From positions 1-32,413 of the forward strand of contig JAPLMW010000075.1 of NCBI GenBank assembly GCA_026386845.1: a stretch of 32,413 bases of DNA, read 5' to 3'. A model generated the notes under the pieces. It was not told the DNA's origin, did not search any database, and was given only the letters and a program-made list of their open reading frames with translations. This DNA is from Phycisphaerae bacterium (lineage in GTDB: Bacteria > Planctomycetota > Phycisphaerae > Sedimentisphaerales > UBA12454). Positions 7,196 to 15,292 of the stretch are shown here, in pieces. Each line of letters opens with the position of its first letter. Within the stretch, counting starts at the first letter, position 1. Both the position numbers and the translations under genes were made by a program.

Positions 7196-7927
7196 ATGAA
7201 TTTAAAATTTCCAAAACATAAAGGGGTTTTTATCACCGGTACTGATACCGGTGTCGGCAAGACGCTCATTGCCGGGGCAATTGCTAAAATTCTGCGACAA
7301 TCCGGCAAAAATACCGGTGTATTCAAACCCATCGCAACAGGCTGTAAAAAAACAAAAAACGGCCTTGTGAGCGAAGATGCCGAGTTCCTGGCTCATTGTA
7401 TAGATAACAAATTAGGCCTCGATGTAATCAATCCTGTAAAATTCAAAATCCCAGCGGCACCTTTTGCCTGCGAAAAAGCTAAAAATAGAAAAGTTGACCT
7501 GGGAAAAATCGCTGCCGCTTATAAGCAGATTTGCCGGAAAAGTGATTTTGTCATTGTTGAAGGTATTGGCGGAATTAAAGTGCCTATTACCAAAAATATT
7601 GATGTGCTTGCTCTCGCAAAAGCTTTCAAATTACCTGTCATCGTCGCAGCAAAATCAAAACTTGGCACAATAAATCATACACTACTGACTATTGATGCCA
7701 TTCGGTGTGCAGGACTTTCTCTTGCGGGCATCATAATTAACGGTTATGATGAAAAAACTAAAGATGTTGCGGAAAAAACCAACGCTGAAATCATAAAGAA
7801 ATTAGGCACGGTTAAAATTATCGCGATAGTGCCTTTTGACGATAAAACAAATATGAAAAAATTCATAATCGGCAAAAAAGTTTTAAAAGCCCTGCGAAAC
7901 ATTGATTGGCTGAAAATTAAAAAATGA
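7196..7927 (+). CDS. bioD: ATP-dependent dethiobiotin synthetase
   Basis: BioD closes the ureido ring of dethiobiotin from diaminononanoate, CO2 and ATP, the step after BioA. The P-loop GTDTGVGKT (residues 15-23), FKPIATG and VEGIGGIKVPI are characteristic, and 243 aa is normal. It starts 2 bases after bioA and its stop overlaps the nadB start in ATGA, indicating one operon. The protein is Lys-rich, especially at its end. The other biotin genes, bioB and bioF, are not in the window. Confidence 0.95.
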   Translation: MNLKFPKHKGVFITGTDTGVGKTLIAGAIAKILRQSGKNTGVFKPIATGCKKTKNGLVSEDAEFLAHCIDNKLGLDVINPVKFKIPAAPFACEKAKNRKVDLGKIAAAYKQICRKSDFVIVEGIGGIKVPITKNIDVLALAKAFKLPVIVAAKSKLGTINHTLLTIDAIRCAGLSLAGIIINGYDEKTKDVAEKTNAEIIKKLGTVKIIAIVPFDDKTNMKKFIIGKKVLKALRNIDWLKIKK

Positions 7928-9555
7928 ACGACAAATCGTTAATTTTGAAACGGCCAGACTTGCGGCGTTATCTCGTGCCGATAAACACCGCCGCGACTCA
8001 GCAGTTATTTACGGATTGTTTGATAATTGGCGGCGGCGTCGCTGGTCTGCGGGCAGCTATTGAAGCGGCTGCGGGCGGCTGTGAGATTGTGCTGGTCTGC
8101 AAAAAAACACTTGAAGACAGCAACACCTGGAACGCCCAGGGCGGCATCGCATCGGTGCTGGGCAGTGATGACAGCTTCGCCTCGCACATAGAAGATACAC
8201 TGGCGACAGGCTGCGGTTTATGCAATCACGACACTGTCGAACGGGTCGTAAAGGATGGTCCCGGCCTTGTAAAGGAACTGCTTGACTGGGGCGCTGAATT
8301 TGACAAAACAAAGGACGGCTCAATCTCAATCACATTTGAAGGCGGCCATAGCCACGCACGCATCGCCCACGCTCTCGGCGATAATACCGGCAAGGCAATC
8401 GCTCAGGCCCTTTTAAACAAAGTCAGGAAATTTGATAATATAACTCTTGTCGAAAATTACTATACAATCGACCTTATTACAAATGACGATGGAGCCTGTC
8501 TTGGCGTAATCGGTCAGACTCACAAGGGAACACTGGAAATCATCTGGGCAAAGACAACCATTCTCGCCACAGGCGGCGCAGGCAGGCTTTACCGCGAAAC
8601 AACCAATCCCGAAGTCGCTACTGCTGATGGCCTTGCAATAGCCGTTCGCGCCGGCGCGGTTTTGCGCGATATGGAATTTATGCAGTTTCATCCCACAACG
8701 CTTTACATCGCAGGCGCATCGAGAGCTCTTATTACAGAAACCCTTCGCGGCGAAGGCGCTATCTTGCGCGATATCAATCATTATGCCTTTATGGCCGAAT
8801 ACGATAAAGATGCTGAGCTTGCACCTCGCGATGTCGTCAGCAGAGCAATTCTCACACAGATGCTCAAAACGGACGCCACGCATGTTTTTCTGGACATCCG
8901 GCATCTCGACAAGAACTACTTTGCACGGCGTTTTCCCCTTATCAGCGAACTTGTCACAAGTTTTGATATTGATGTAAGCAAAGACCTTATACCTGTCCGG
9001 CCCAGCGCCCATTATATGGTCGGCGGCGTAAGAACTGACGGTCTTACGAAAACAAACATCGCAAATCTTCTTGCCTGCGGCGAGGTCGCTTCGACCGGTC
9101 TGCACGGCGCCAATCGGCTCGGCAGCAATTCGCTTCTGGAAGGTCTTGTCTTCGGCAGGATTGCCGGCCGAGCGGCAGTGCAGCAGTGCGGCCGAACCAA
9201 TGGCGCTGCAGGACTGCGAAAGTTTAGATATGACGTTCCGCAATCCGACAGAAGCAGGCTCGATACCGCTGACGTGCTTAATTCGCTAAGGTCGCTTATG
9301 TGGCGAAACGTCGGCATAACCCGCTCCGCAAAGCCGCTTGCCGAAGCTCAGGAGATTATCAGTTTCTGGCAGCGGTATGTGCTTGACAAAGTTTTTGATT
9401 CTCCGCAGGGCTGGGAGTGTCAGAATATGCTGACTGTTTGTTTGATGATGGCAAAGGCGGCAGAGGCAAGAACCGAAAGCAGAGGCACTCATTTCCGCAG
9501 CGATTTTCCCCAAATCGATGATACAAAATTTAAAACTCACATCGAATTTGCCTAA
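7924..9555 (+). CDS. nadB: L-aspartate oxidase
   Basis: NadB oxidises L-aspartate to iminoaspartate, the first step of de novo NAD synthesis, with FAD. Seen in sequence are the FAD-binding GGGVAGLRAA near residue 37, NTWNAQGGIASV, HARIAHALGDNTGKAI, EFMQFHPTTLY, PSAHYMVGGV and GANRLGSNSLLEGLVFG, in the expected order. Length (543 aa) is normal. The C-terminal helical domain (LRSLMWRNVGITRS) is present. The start overlaps bioD by 4 bases. The gene converges on the MATE gene, with 4 bases overlapping at the 3' ends. nadA and nadC are not in the window. Confidence 0.95.
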   Translation: MNDKSLILKRPDLRRYLVPINTAATQQLFTDCLIIGGGVAGLRAAIEAAAGGCEIVLVCKKTLEDSNTWNAQGGIASVLGSDDSFASHIEDTLATGCGLCNHDTVERVVKDGPGLVKELLDWGAEFDKTKDGSISITFEGGHSHARIAHALGDNTGKAIAQALLNKVRKFDNITLVENYYTIDLITNDDGACLGVIGQTHKGTLEIIWAKTTILATGGAGRLYRETTNPEVATADGLAIAVRAGAVLRDMEFMQFHPTTLYIAGASRALITETLRGEGAILRDINHYAFMAEYDKDAELAPRDVVSRAILTQMLKTDATHVFLDIRHLDKNYFARRFPLISELVTSFDIDVSKDLIPVRPSAHYMVGGVRTDGLTKTNIANLLACGEVASTGLHGANRLGSNSLLEGLVFGRIAGRAAVQQCGRTNGAAGLRKFRYDVPQSDRSRLDTADVLNSLRSLMWRNVGITRSAKPLAEAQEIISFWQRYVLDKVFDSPQGWECQNMLTVCLMMAKAAEARTESRGTHFRSDFPQIDDTKFKTHIEFA

Positions 9556-10991
9556 AGACCGTCTTCAGCCGTGGGCATAGCCGGCATTGCGTCCGGCAAA
9601 ACCGGTACCTTCTCTATTACCCGCATCGTTTTCCACTTGCCCGTAAGAAATCGCAGTAGAAAAAGAATCGCCAGAGCACAAACATAACCTGTCAGCGCCA
9701 GCCACGCCACATAGAGTCTTGCCCTGCCCTGCAGAAATGTTACAGCCGCCCAGCTCGGAATAACCATAATAAGCCAGTTAAGCACAATTGAAACATACAT
9801 CACAAATTTCGTATCGCCCGCCCCCTTGAGCGCCGCTGAAAAAACTATATTGCCGGTATCAAAAATGCAGTAAAAACTGACAAAGTAAAGCAGTGTTTTC
9901 GCTATCGGCCGCATCGCATCCATCTGTTCTGCCGAAGCTCTTGCCTCGAACGGCAGCATAAACACATTTGGGAAAAGCCAGTAGCCCGCAGCCACAGCAA
10001 TCATATAACCGAAAGTCAGCTTGGCCGCTGTATAAGTTGTCTTCTGAGCGATTTGCGGCTTATCCGCTCCCAGTGCCCTGCCGACAAGCACGCTTGTCGC
10101 CATACCGAAACCTATCATAGGCATAAATGAAAGTGTATTAATCTGAAGAACCATCGACGAGGCGGCAAAAGACACCGCGTCAATTCTGCCTACGAAAACC
10201 ACAAAAAGCGTAAAGCCCAGTATGTCGAGCATAAACTGTACGCCGCTCGGAATACCGAATTTCATAAGTCTGCCGAAAAGTTCTCTGTCAAAAGTATAAT
10301 TTGTGGTGCAGAAACTTTTGCGGTGAGCCGGCAATAAAAAGATGACAAAATAAATTACACAGGTTACAACACTGGCGATAACGGTTGCTATCGCCGCCCC
10401 GCCGATACCCCATTTCGGAAAACCGAATTTTCCGAAAATCATCGCGTAATCCAGCACGGCATTTATGACTGTTTTGACAACATTGACCCATAAAACGGTC
10501 CATGTTTTCCCCCTGCCTGTCAGAAAACAGGAAAGCGAAGCGTCAACAATTCCCGGCATCGACCCTATCAGCAAAATTTTGAAATATACAAGCTCGTAAT
10601 TGGCTATTGCCGGCTCGTGACCGACAAGGGCGATAAGGGGCTTGGCAAACAGAGCGATTGCGGCCATTATCAGCCCGGCGGCGACGGAAAAATAAATGCT
10701 CTGCCAGACGGCAGGCCCGATTCTTTCTTTCCTCTTTGCCCCGTCGTACTGCGAGACAAACGTATTCGCATAGGTAGCTGTGCCGAGAAAGAAGCTGAAG
10801 AATACAAAGCTGAGAATTCCGCCCAGCATCGCCGCGCTCATCGCGTCGCGGTCGTACCACATCAAAAAAACCCTGTCCACAAACATCTGAAGCGTCATCG
10901 CAGAGGTGCTCAAAATCAGCGGAAATGCGATTTTCAGAACCTCTGCCGATCCGCCTTCATTTATCACAATTTTTTCAGATTTTTCTTTCAT
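9552..10991 (-). CDS. MATE family multidrug/cation exporter
   Basis: This 479-aa polytopic membrane protein has about 12 hydrophobic segments. Its N-terminal pattern is typical of MATE (NorM/DinF-like) transporters: LKIAFPLILSTSAMTLQMFVDRVFL, then FVSQYDGA and, in the second half, KFGIPSGVQFMLDILGF and MIGFGMATSVLVGRALGA. Such proteins export drugs or metabolites using Na+ or H+ gradients. The substrate cannot be told. It is transcribed alone and diverges from the flavoprotein gene with 51 bases between the start codons. Its stop overlaps the end of nadB. Confidence 0.9.
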   Translation of the reverse strand: MKEKSEKIVINEGGSAEVLKIAFPLILSTSAMTLQMFVDRVFLMWYDRDAMSAAMLGGILSFVFFSFFLGTATYANTFVSQYDGAKRKERIGPAVWQSIYFSVAAGLIMAAIALFAKPLIALVGHEPAIANYELVYFKILLIGSMPGIVDASLSCFLTGRGKTWTVLWVNVVKTVINAVLDYAMIFGKFGFPKWGIGGAAIATVIASVVTCVIYFVIFLLPAHRKSFCTTNYTFDRELFGRLMKFGIPSGVQFMLDILGFTLFVVFVGRIDAVSFAASSMVLQINTLSFMPMIGFGMATSVLVGRALGADKPQIAQKTTYTAAKLTFGYMIAVAAGYWLFPNVFMLPFEARASAEQMDAMRPIAKTLLYFVSFYCIFDTGNIVFSAALKGAGDTKFVMYVSIVLNWLIMVIPSWAAVTFLQGRARLYVAWLALTGYVCALAILFLLRFLTGKWKTMRVIEKVPVLPDAMPAMPTAEDGL

Positions 10992-11042
10992 TGTTTTAAG
11001 CCGGTTATGTTAAACTCAAGCCTACTTTTTTTCAAAACAAAT

Positions 11043-12350
11043 ATGATTGAAACAGATTTATGTATAATTGGTGCAGGGCCGGCAGGTATGATGGCAGCTA
11101 TTGCCGCAGCCGAACGCTCAGGAAAAATTATAATTCTTGAGTCGAACACAACCGCGGGACGTAAACTTCTGCTGACCGGCCGGGGTAGATGTAATCTTAC
11201 GCATACAGGTTCAGCCGACGAGATTATAAAGGCATTCAAACCCTTTGACAGATTTGTTCGCCACTGTATCCACGAATTCTCGCCGGCCGACCTGATAAAA
11301 TTCTTCGCACATCGCGGCCTTGAAACAGTCGAAGAACCTGACGGCTGTGTATTTCCAAAAACTCAACGTTCAAGTGATATCAAGCAAATATTGACTGAAG
11401 AACTGAAAAAACCTGACATCAGAATACTTTATGGCAAAAAAGTTCAATCGGTCAGAAAGGACGGAGATATTTTTGTAATCCTGTCGGAAAAATTTGAAAT
11501 CTCGGCAAAGTCTCTGATAATCGCCGCCGGCGGCGCAAGCTGGCCGCAGACAGGCTCAACCGGCGACGGCTACAGATTCGCTGAAAGTCTCGGCCACAAC
11601 ATCATAAAACCGCTTGCAGCACTTGTGCCGCTGATTACGGCGGAGAAGTTTTGCTCTGCCCTTGCAGGTGTAGGTGTTCAAAATGTTTTTATATCCTGCA
11701 AAATAAACGGTAAGAAAATATCCTCATCCGGCCCAATGATTTTCACGCATAACGGCATTGGCGGCCCGGCTGTACTTGACCTGAGCCGATTTATCACAGA
11801 CCGGCTTGGCGAAAAACGCAGCGTTGACCCCGTTAGAGACAAGGCATCAAAGATGCCTGACGGCTGCCAAAGGCGGCCTGTCTCTAATGGGGTCGAACTG
11901 TCGATAGACCTGCTGCCGGACATAACACACAAGCAGCTTGATAAAAAACTTACAGAAGACCTTATGCAATACCCAAAAAGAAATATCGCCTCGACAATCG
12001 CTCAATATACGCCAAAAGCTCTTGCGGAAATTATATGCAGCAACTATAAGTTTACGGATATCATTGCAGGACAATTTACGAAAAAAGACAGAATGACGCT
12101 TATTGAAACGCTGAAAAACTTCAAACTTACGGCGGTATCTGCCGACTTGCTTGAAAAAGCCACGGTAACCAGAGGCGGCATCGATACCTTGCAAATCGAC
12201 CGTAAAACTATGCAGTCAAAACTGTGCGGCCGTCTGTTTTTTGCCGGCGAAGTAATCAATATTGACGGCCCCTGCGGCGGATATAACCTGCAATTCGCTT
12301 TTTCCAGCGGTTTTCTGGCTGGTAAATCTGCCGTTGAGTCATTAAAATAA
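11043..12350 (+). CDS. HI0933-type NAD(P)/FAD-dependent oxidoreductase with in-frame repeat insertion
   Basis: From ATG 11043 the protein is 435 aa. It starts directly with the FAD-binding loop ([18 protein letters not shown]) and has AGRKLLLTGRGRCNLTH, PEDG-like EEPDGCVFPKTQRSSD and the C-terminal FFAGEVINIDGPCGGYNLQFAFSSG, all diagnostic of the HI0933/BaiN-like flavoprotein family. A longer open frame extends back to 10617 but lies over the MATE gene. At about residues 263-285 the stretch DPVRDKASKMPDG...RPVSNGV is foreign and coincides with a 69-bp palindrome. Removing it gives 412 aa, near the family norm. The reaction is unknown. arsC follows 44 bases downstream. Confidence 0.9.
   Translation: MIETDLCIIGAGPAGMMAAIAAAERSGKIIILESNTTAGRKLLLTGRGRCNLTHTGSADEIIKAFKPFDRFVRHCIHEFSPADLIKFFAHRGLETVEEPDGCVFPKTQRSSDIKQILTEELKKPDIRILYGKKVQSVRKDGDIFVILSEKFEISAKSLIIAAGGASWPQTGSTGDGYRFAESLGHNIIKPLAALVPLITAEKFCSALAGVGVQNVFISCKINGKKISSSGPMIFTHNGIGGPAVLDLSRFITDRLGEKRSVDPVRDKASKMPDGCQRRPVSNGVELSIDLLPDITHKQLDKKLTEDLMQYPKRNIASTIAQYTPKALAEIICSNYKFTDIIAGQFTKKDRMTLIETLKNFKLTAVSADLLEKATVTRGGIDTLQIDRKTMQSKLCGRLFFAGEVINIDGPCGGYNLQFAFSSGFLAGKSAVESLK
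11826..11894. repeat. 69-bp in-frame palindromic element in the flavoprotein gene
   Basis: The ends GACCCCGTTAGAGACA and TGTCTCTAATGGGGTC are nearly perfect inverted repeats. Inside are two smaller hairpins, GGCATC/GATGCC and GGCTGCC/GGCGGCC. The length is exactly 23 codons. A copy at 24047-24113 in dtd shares the core GTTAGAGACAAGGCATCA and is read in the same frame. Confidence 0.85.
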
Positions 12351-12363
12351 ATTCACTGTTTAG

Positions 12364-12384
12364 CCCCCACCCCTGCGGTGGGGG
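12364..12384. repeat. GC-rich intergenic hairpin
   Basis: CCCCCACC (12364-12371) and GGTGGGGG (12377-12384) form an 8-bp stem with a 5-base loop between the flavoprotein gene and arsC. There is no T-run, so it is more likely a repeat or transcript-processing hairpin than a terminator. Confidence 0.6.
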
Positions 12385-12394
12385 GTTAAATCCT

Positions 12395-12847
12395 ATGAAA
12401 AAAGAAAAACTGAACATATTATTCTTGTGCACCGGCAATGCCTGCCGCAGTCAGATGGCCGAAGGCTGGGCAAGGAAGCTTAAAGGCGACCGCATAGAAG
12501 CCTTTTCCGCCGGTGTTATTCTCACCGCTTTAAGCACAAGGGCCGTAAAGGTGATGGCCGAAGCCGGCGTCGATATTTCAGGGCAATTTTCAAAACACGT
12601 CGATGAGCTTGTCGGGATTGATTTCGATTATGTAATTACGCTCTGCGACAATGCAAAAGAAAATTGTCCGATGTTCAGCGGCAAAGCAAAGCTTATACAC
12701 AAGCCTTTTGCGGACCCGTCATTTCTTATAGGCGACGAAGAAGTAATAATGGATTCCTTCAGAAAAACACGCGATGAAATCATGGATTTTATTCTGACTC
12801 TGCCGGATAGTCTCAAGCAAAAAAATTGTAAGGAAAAATATGACTGA
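12395..12847 (+). CDS. arsC: Thioredoxin-coupled arsenate reductase
   Basis: This 150-aa protein is a low-molecular-weight phosphatase-fold arsenate reductase, converting arsenate to arsenite. The P-loop CTGNACRS contains catalytic Cys12 and Arg18 (CX5R). The two relay cysteines, Cys84 and Cys91, lie in CDNAKENCP, spaced as in the Staphylococcus ArsC type. Regeneration by thioredoxin fits the thioredoxin reductase gene two genes downstream. No arsR, arsB or acr3 is in the window, so the supply of an arsenite exporter is unknown. Its 3' end overlaps the next gene by 8 bases. Confidence 0.9.
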   Translation: MKKEKLNILFLCTGNACRSQMAEGWARKLKGDRIEAFSAGVILTALSTRAVKVMAEAGVDISGQFSKHVDELVGIDFDYVITLCDNAKENCPMFSGKAKLIHKPFADPSFLIGDEEVIMDSFRKTRDEIMDFILTLPDSLKQKNCKEKYD

Positions 12848-14177
12848 TGGTGAAAAATTAAGACGTTTCGGTTTTGATAAAGTTGCATTGCTTATTTTGC
12901 TGCTGATAGGCCTTCTTGCTGCAAAACTGATTGTTTCATGGCGGGCCGGTTTTAAACTGTCAAAACCCATTGTCCTGCAGGGCACAGGTTTGTCTGTTTC
13001 TGTCCCGAAAAGCGGCGGATTTAAACAGCTTTCGGAAGGTTTTGAATATGACAACAGTGAATTTCGGCTCTCATGTATTTTGCAGATAAGCAGTGATACG
13101 GCGGTGTCAGTAAGCTGGCGGTATTTTCTTGTGCCGTTTAAGAAAACAGTTGCTGAAAGATTCGAGGCTCAGGCTTCGGACATCGGAGGCGCTATCGAAA
13201 AAACCGGTTCGGAACAGTTCGGACAATTCCCTTTCGATTACGCCAGAATCGCTTCCGAAAAAACGTCGATTCTGCTTTTCAGCGGCATAACTCAATTGCC
13301 TGACGGCAGAACTTTAACGCTTGAGGTGTCCCAGAAAGGCCGCGATATTGACCTTGCCGAAAAAATCTTCAGGTCTATTGCCGCATCCGTAACTTTTACA
13401 CCGGACAGTCCCCTTGCCACAGGCCGCAAACTGCTGGATAATTTCCGCCATAGCGACCTTGCGGCCATCACAGCGAAAAAAACCGAACAGAATTACTATT
13501 ATATAAAAAATTATACAGGCCAGCCTTTAGGCTTCATTACTGACGCGATTAGCCGCAAGACCGACGGACGCGACGCCAATTCACTTGTGACAGCCAGCCT
13601 GTACTTTATCCGTCCGGGTATAAGTTCCTTTGCGGAACAAAGCTTACTGCGATGCGACCCGAACCTTCAGAGCTTCAAGTGGATGTCCCGGCAGAGCGAC
13701 CTTTTAATCAACCGTGATTTAACTACCAGCATTGAGCTCGACAGACAGGGTAAAGTTACCGTTCAGAGAAGAAACATCGTGCAGGACTTTGCTTTTACCT
13801 CAACAATGCTGCCGGAAATTCTTTTAGATACCCTGCTTGAAAGTTTCCTGCAAAGCGATTTTAACTCCGTTATGGTCGATATAATTCTTCCGGATGGACG
13901 ACTCGCACCGACTCTTGTCGCCAAAACCGAACCGCAAAAGGCCGTTGAGCCAAACGCCGCATGGGCTGTCAGAACTGAAATTTTCGGTACAAATACGAAT
14001 CAACAAACCATATATTTTGACAGTACCGGCAAAATTCTGTTAAGCGAGGTGCACGGCAGGCTTTCATACAAGCTTGAAAAAACTCAAAGAGACCGCATTA
14101 TCGCCGACTTCCCGCAGTGGCTTGAAAAAATTCAGCAGATTGAACAATATATTATTCCCGAAAAATCAAAGGAATGA
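12840..14177 (+). CDS. Membrane-anchored protein of unknown function
   Basis: The 445-aa protein has one N-terminal membrane helix (about residues 15-33, VALLILLLIGLLAAKLIV) and a large soluble part probably outside the membrane. There are no recognisable catalytic motifs. The soluble part alternates beta-like segments and resembles two copies of a substrate-free domain (for example LQGTGLSVSVPKSGGFKQL and QDFAFTSTMLPEILLDTLL). The start ATG 12840 overlaps arsC by 8 bases and the stop is 3 bases before trxB, so it is the middle gene of an arsC-unknown-trxB unit. A role tied to redox or arsenic metabolism is only a guess from position. Confidence 0.8.
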   Translation: MTDGEKLRRFGFDKVALLILLLIGLLAAKLIVSWRAGFKLSKPIVLQGTGLSVSVPKSGGFKQLSEGFEYDNSEFRLSCILQISSDTAVSVSWRYFLVPFKKTVAERFEAQASDIGGAIEKTGSEQFGQFPFDYARIASEKTSILLFSGITQLPDGRTLTLEVSQKGRDIDLAEKIFRSIAASVTFTPDSPLATGRKLLDNFRHSDLAAITAKKTEQNYYYIKNYTGQPLGFITDAISRKTDGRDANSLVTASLYFIRPGISSFAEQSLLRCDPNLQSFKWMSRQSDLLINRDLTTSIELDRQGKVTVQRRNIVQDFAFTSTMLPEILLDTLLESFLQSDFNSVMVDIILPDGRLAPTLVAKTEPQKAVEPNAAWAVRTEIFGTNTNQQTIYFDSTGKILLSEVHGRLSYKLEKTQRDRIIADFPQWLEKIQQIEQYIIPEKSKE

Positions 14178-14180
14178 ACA

Positions 14181-15176
14181 ATGGCGGATATTTATGATTC
14201 TATTATTATCGGCGCCGGTCCCGCGGGTCTGGCGGCAGCACTCTATAACGCAAGAGACAGGCTGAAAACAATCATACTCGAAAAATTCTATCCCGGCGGC
14301 CAGATTGTGAACACCGACCGGATAGAAAACTATCCCGGTTTTGAAAGCATTTCAGGCTCGGACTTGATAGAGAAAATGAAAAAGCAGGCGGAAAATTTCG
14401 GCGCCGAACTCAAAACAGGCGCCGAGGTAGAAAGTATAGTCAAACTCGCCGACGGCAATATTCAGGTAAACTGCGGCAAACAAACCTTCCTCGGCCGTTC
14501 CGTAATTATCGCCTGCGGCAGCGATTACCGCAAACTCGGCGTCCCGGGCGAAGAGCAGTTTAGAAATGCAGGCACAGGCGTAAGCTATTGCGGCACCTGC
14601 GATGCTCCTTTCTTCAAAGGCAAAAAAGTAGTCGCCGTCGGCGGCGGCAATACCGCTGTCGAAGAGGCACTGCACGTCGCAAAATTCGCGGCCCAATTGA
14701 CCCTTGTTCACAGACGGCAGGAGTTCAGAGCGACAAAAGTCCTCGCCGAAGAACTTATGCAGAAAGCCGGCGCCCCAAACAGCAATATTAAGCTGAAACT
14801 TGATACCGTTGTTACGGCAATCCAGGGCGGCAACAGAGTTGAAAGGGTCAGTCTCAGAAACGTAAAAACCAACAATGAAGAAATTCTGCCCTGCGATGGC
14901 GTTTTTATTTTCGTCGGTATGATTCCCAATACTACGTTTCTTAAAGGTTTTCTCGACCTTACGGAAGCTGGTTTTGTCAAATGCGATGTAGGCTTTTTGC
15001 GGACGAAAGTCCCCGGCGTTTTTGTCGCCGGCGATTGCCGCACAGGAGCGGCTATGCAGCTTGCGACAGCCGTCGGTGACGGCGTTAACGCCGCGATGAT
15101 GACAAAGCAGTATTTAAGAGACCCCGCCTGGTGGAATAAACCGATTTCAGACGCTCTTATGCCCGGCGAATGGTGA
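14181..15176 (+). CDS. trxB: Thioredoxin reductase
   Basis: TrxB transfers electrons from NADPH to thioredoxin via FAD. It shows FAD motif [10 protein letters not shown] near residue 11, the redox pair Cys137-GT-Cys140 in [10 protein letters not shown] (the usual bacterial form is CATC), the NADPH motif [18 protein letters not shown], and the C-terminal FAD motif [21 protein letters not shown]. Length 331 aa is slightly above the usual 310-320. It ends the gene cluster that includes arsC, which needs reduced thioredoxin, and is followed at once by a palindromic terminator. Confidence 0.93.
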   Translation: MADIYDSIIIGAGPAGLAAALYNARDRLKTIILEKFYPGGQIVNTDRIENYPGFESISGSDLIEKMKKQAENFGAELKTGAEVESIVKLADGNIQVNCGKQTFLGRSVIIACGSDYRKLGVPGEEQFRNAGTGVSYCGTCDAPFFKGKKVVAVGGGNTAVEEALHVAKFAAQLTLVHRRQEFRATKVLAEELMQKAGAPNSNIKLKLDTVVTAIQGGNRVERVSLRNVKTNNEEILPCDGVFIFVGMIPNTTFLKGFLDLTEAGFVKCDVGFLRTKVPGVFVAGDCRTGAAMQLATAVGDGVNAAMMTKQYLRDPAWWNKPISDALMPGEW

Positions 15177-15197
15177 TTTTTTGCCGAAGGCAAAAAA
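15177..15197. terminator. Palindromic terminator after trxB
   Basis: TTTTTTGCC-GAA-GGCAAAAAA is a perfect palindrome directly after the trxB stop. Its T and A runs could serve as a terminator on either strand. Confidence 0.6.
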
Positions 15198-15292
15198 GGA
15201 AGTAAGGATGTAAAGACACAAGGAAGTAAGGAAAAACAAACGAAACGCATTCCTTACATCCTTATTTCCTTACTTCTTTACTTCCTTATCTC
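15196..15292. repeat. Long inverted repeat of GGAAGTAAGG words
   Basis: The left arm (about 15196-15235) contains GGAAGTAAGGATGTAAAG and GGAAGTAAGG. The right arm (about 15252-15292) contains their approximate reverse complement. It fills the gap between the convergent trxB and citrate synthase genes and slightly enters the end of the latter. It probably folds into a long imperfect hairpin. Confidence 0.65.

Noticed and set aside
8413-9243. 276-codon minus-strand frame
   Set aside because: Antisense to the conserved core of nadB; codon-bias shadow.
10617-11042. N-terminal extension of the flavoprotein frame
   Set aside because: It lies antisense over the MATE gene and gives a charged, motif-free peptide; the FAD-binding start is at ATG 11043.
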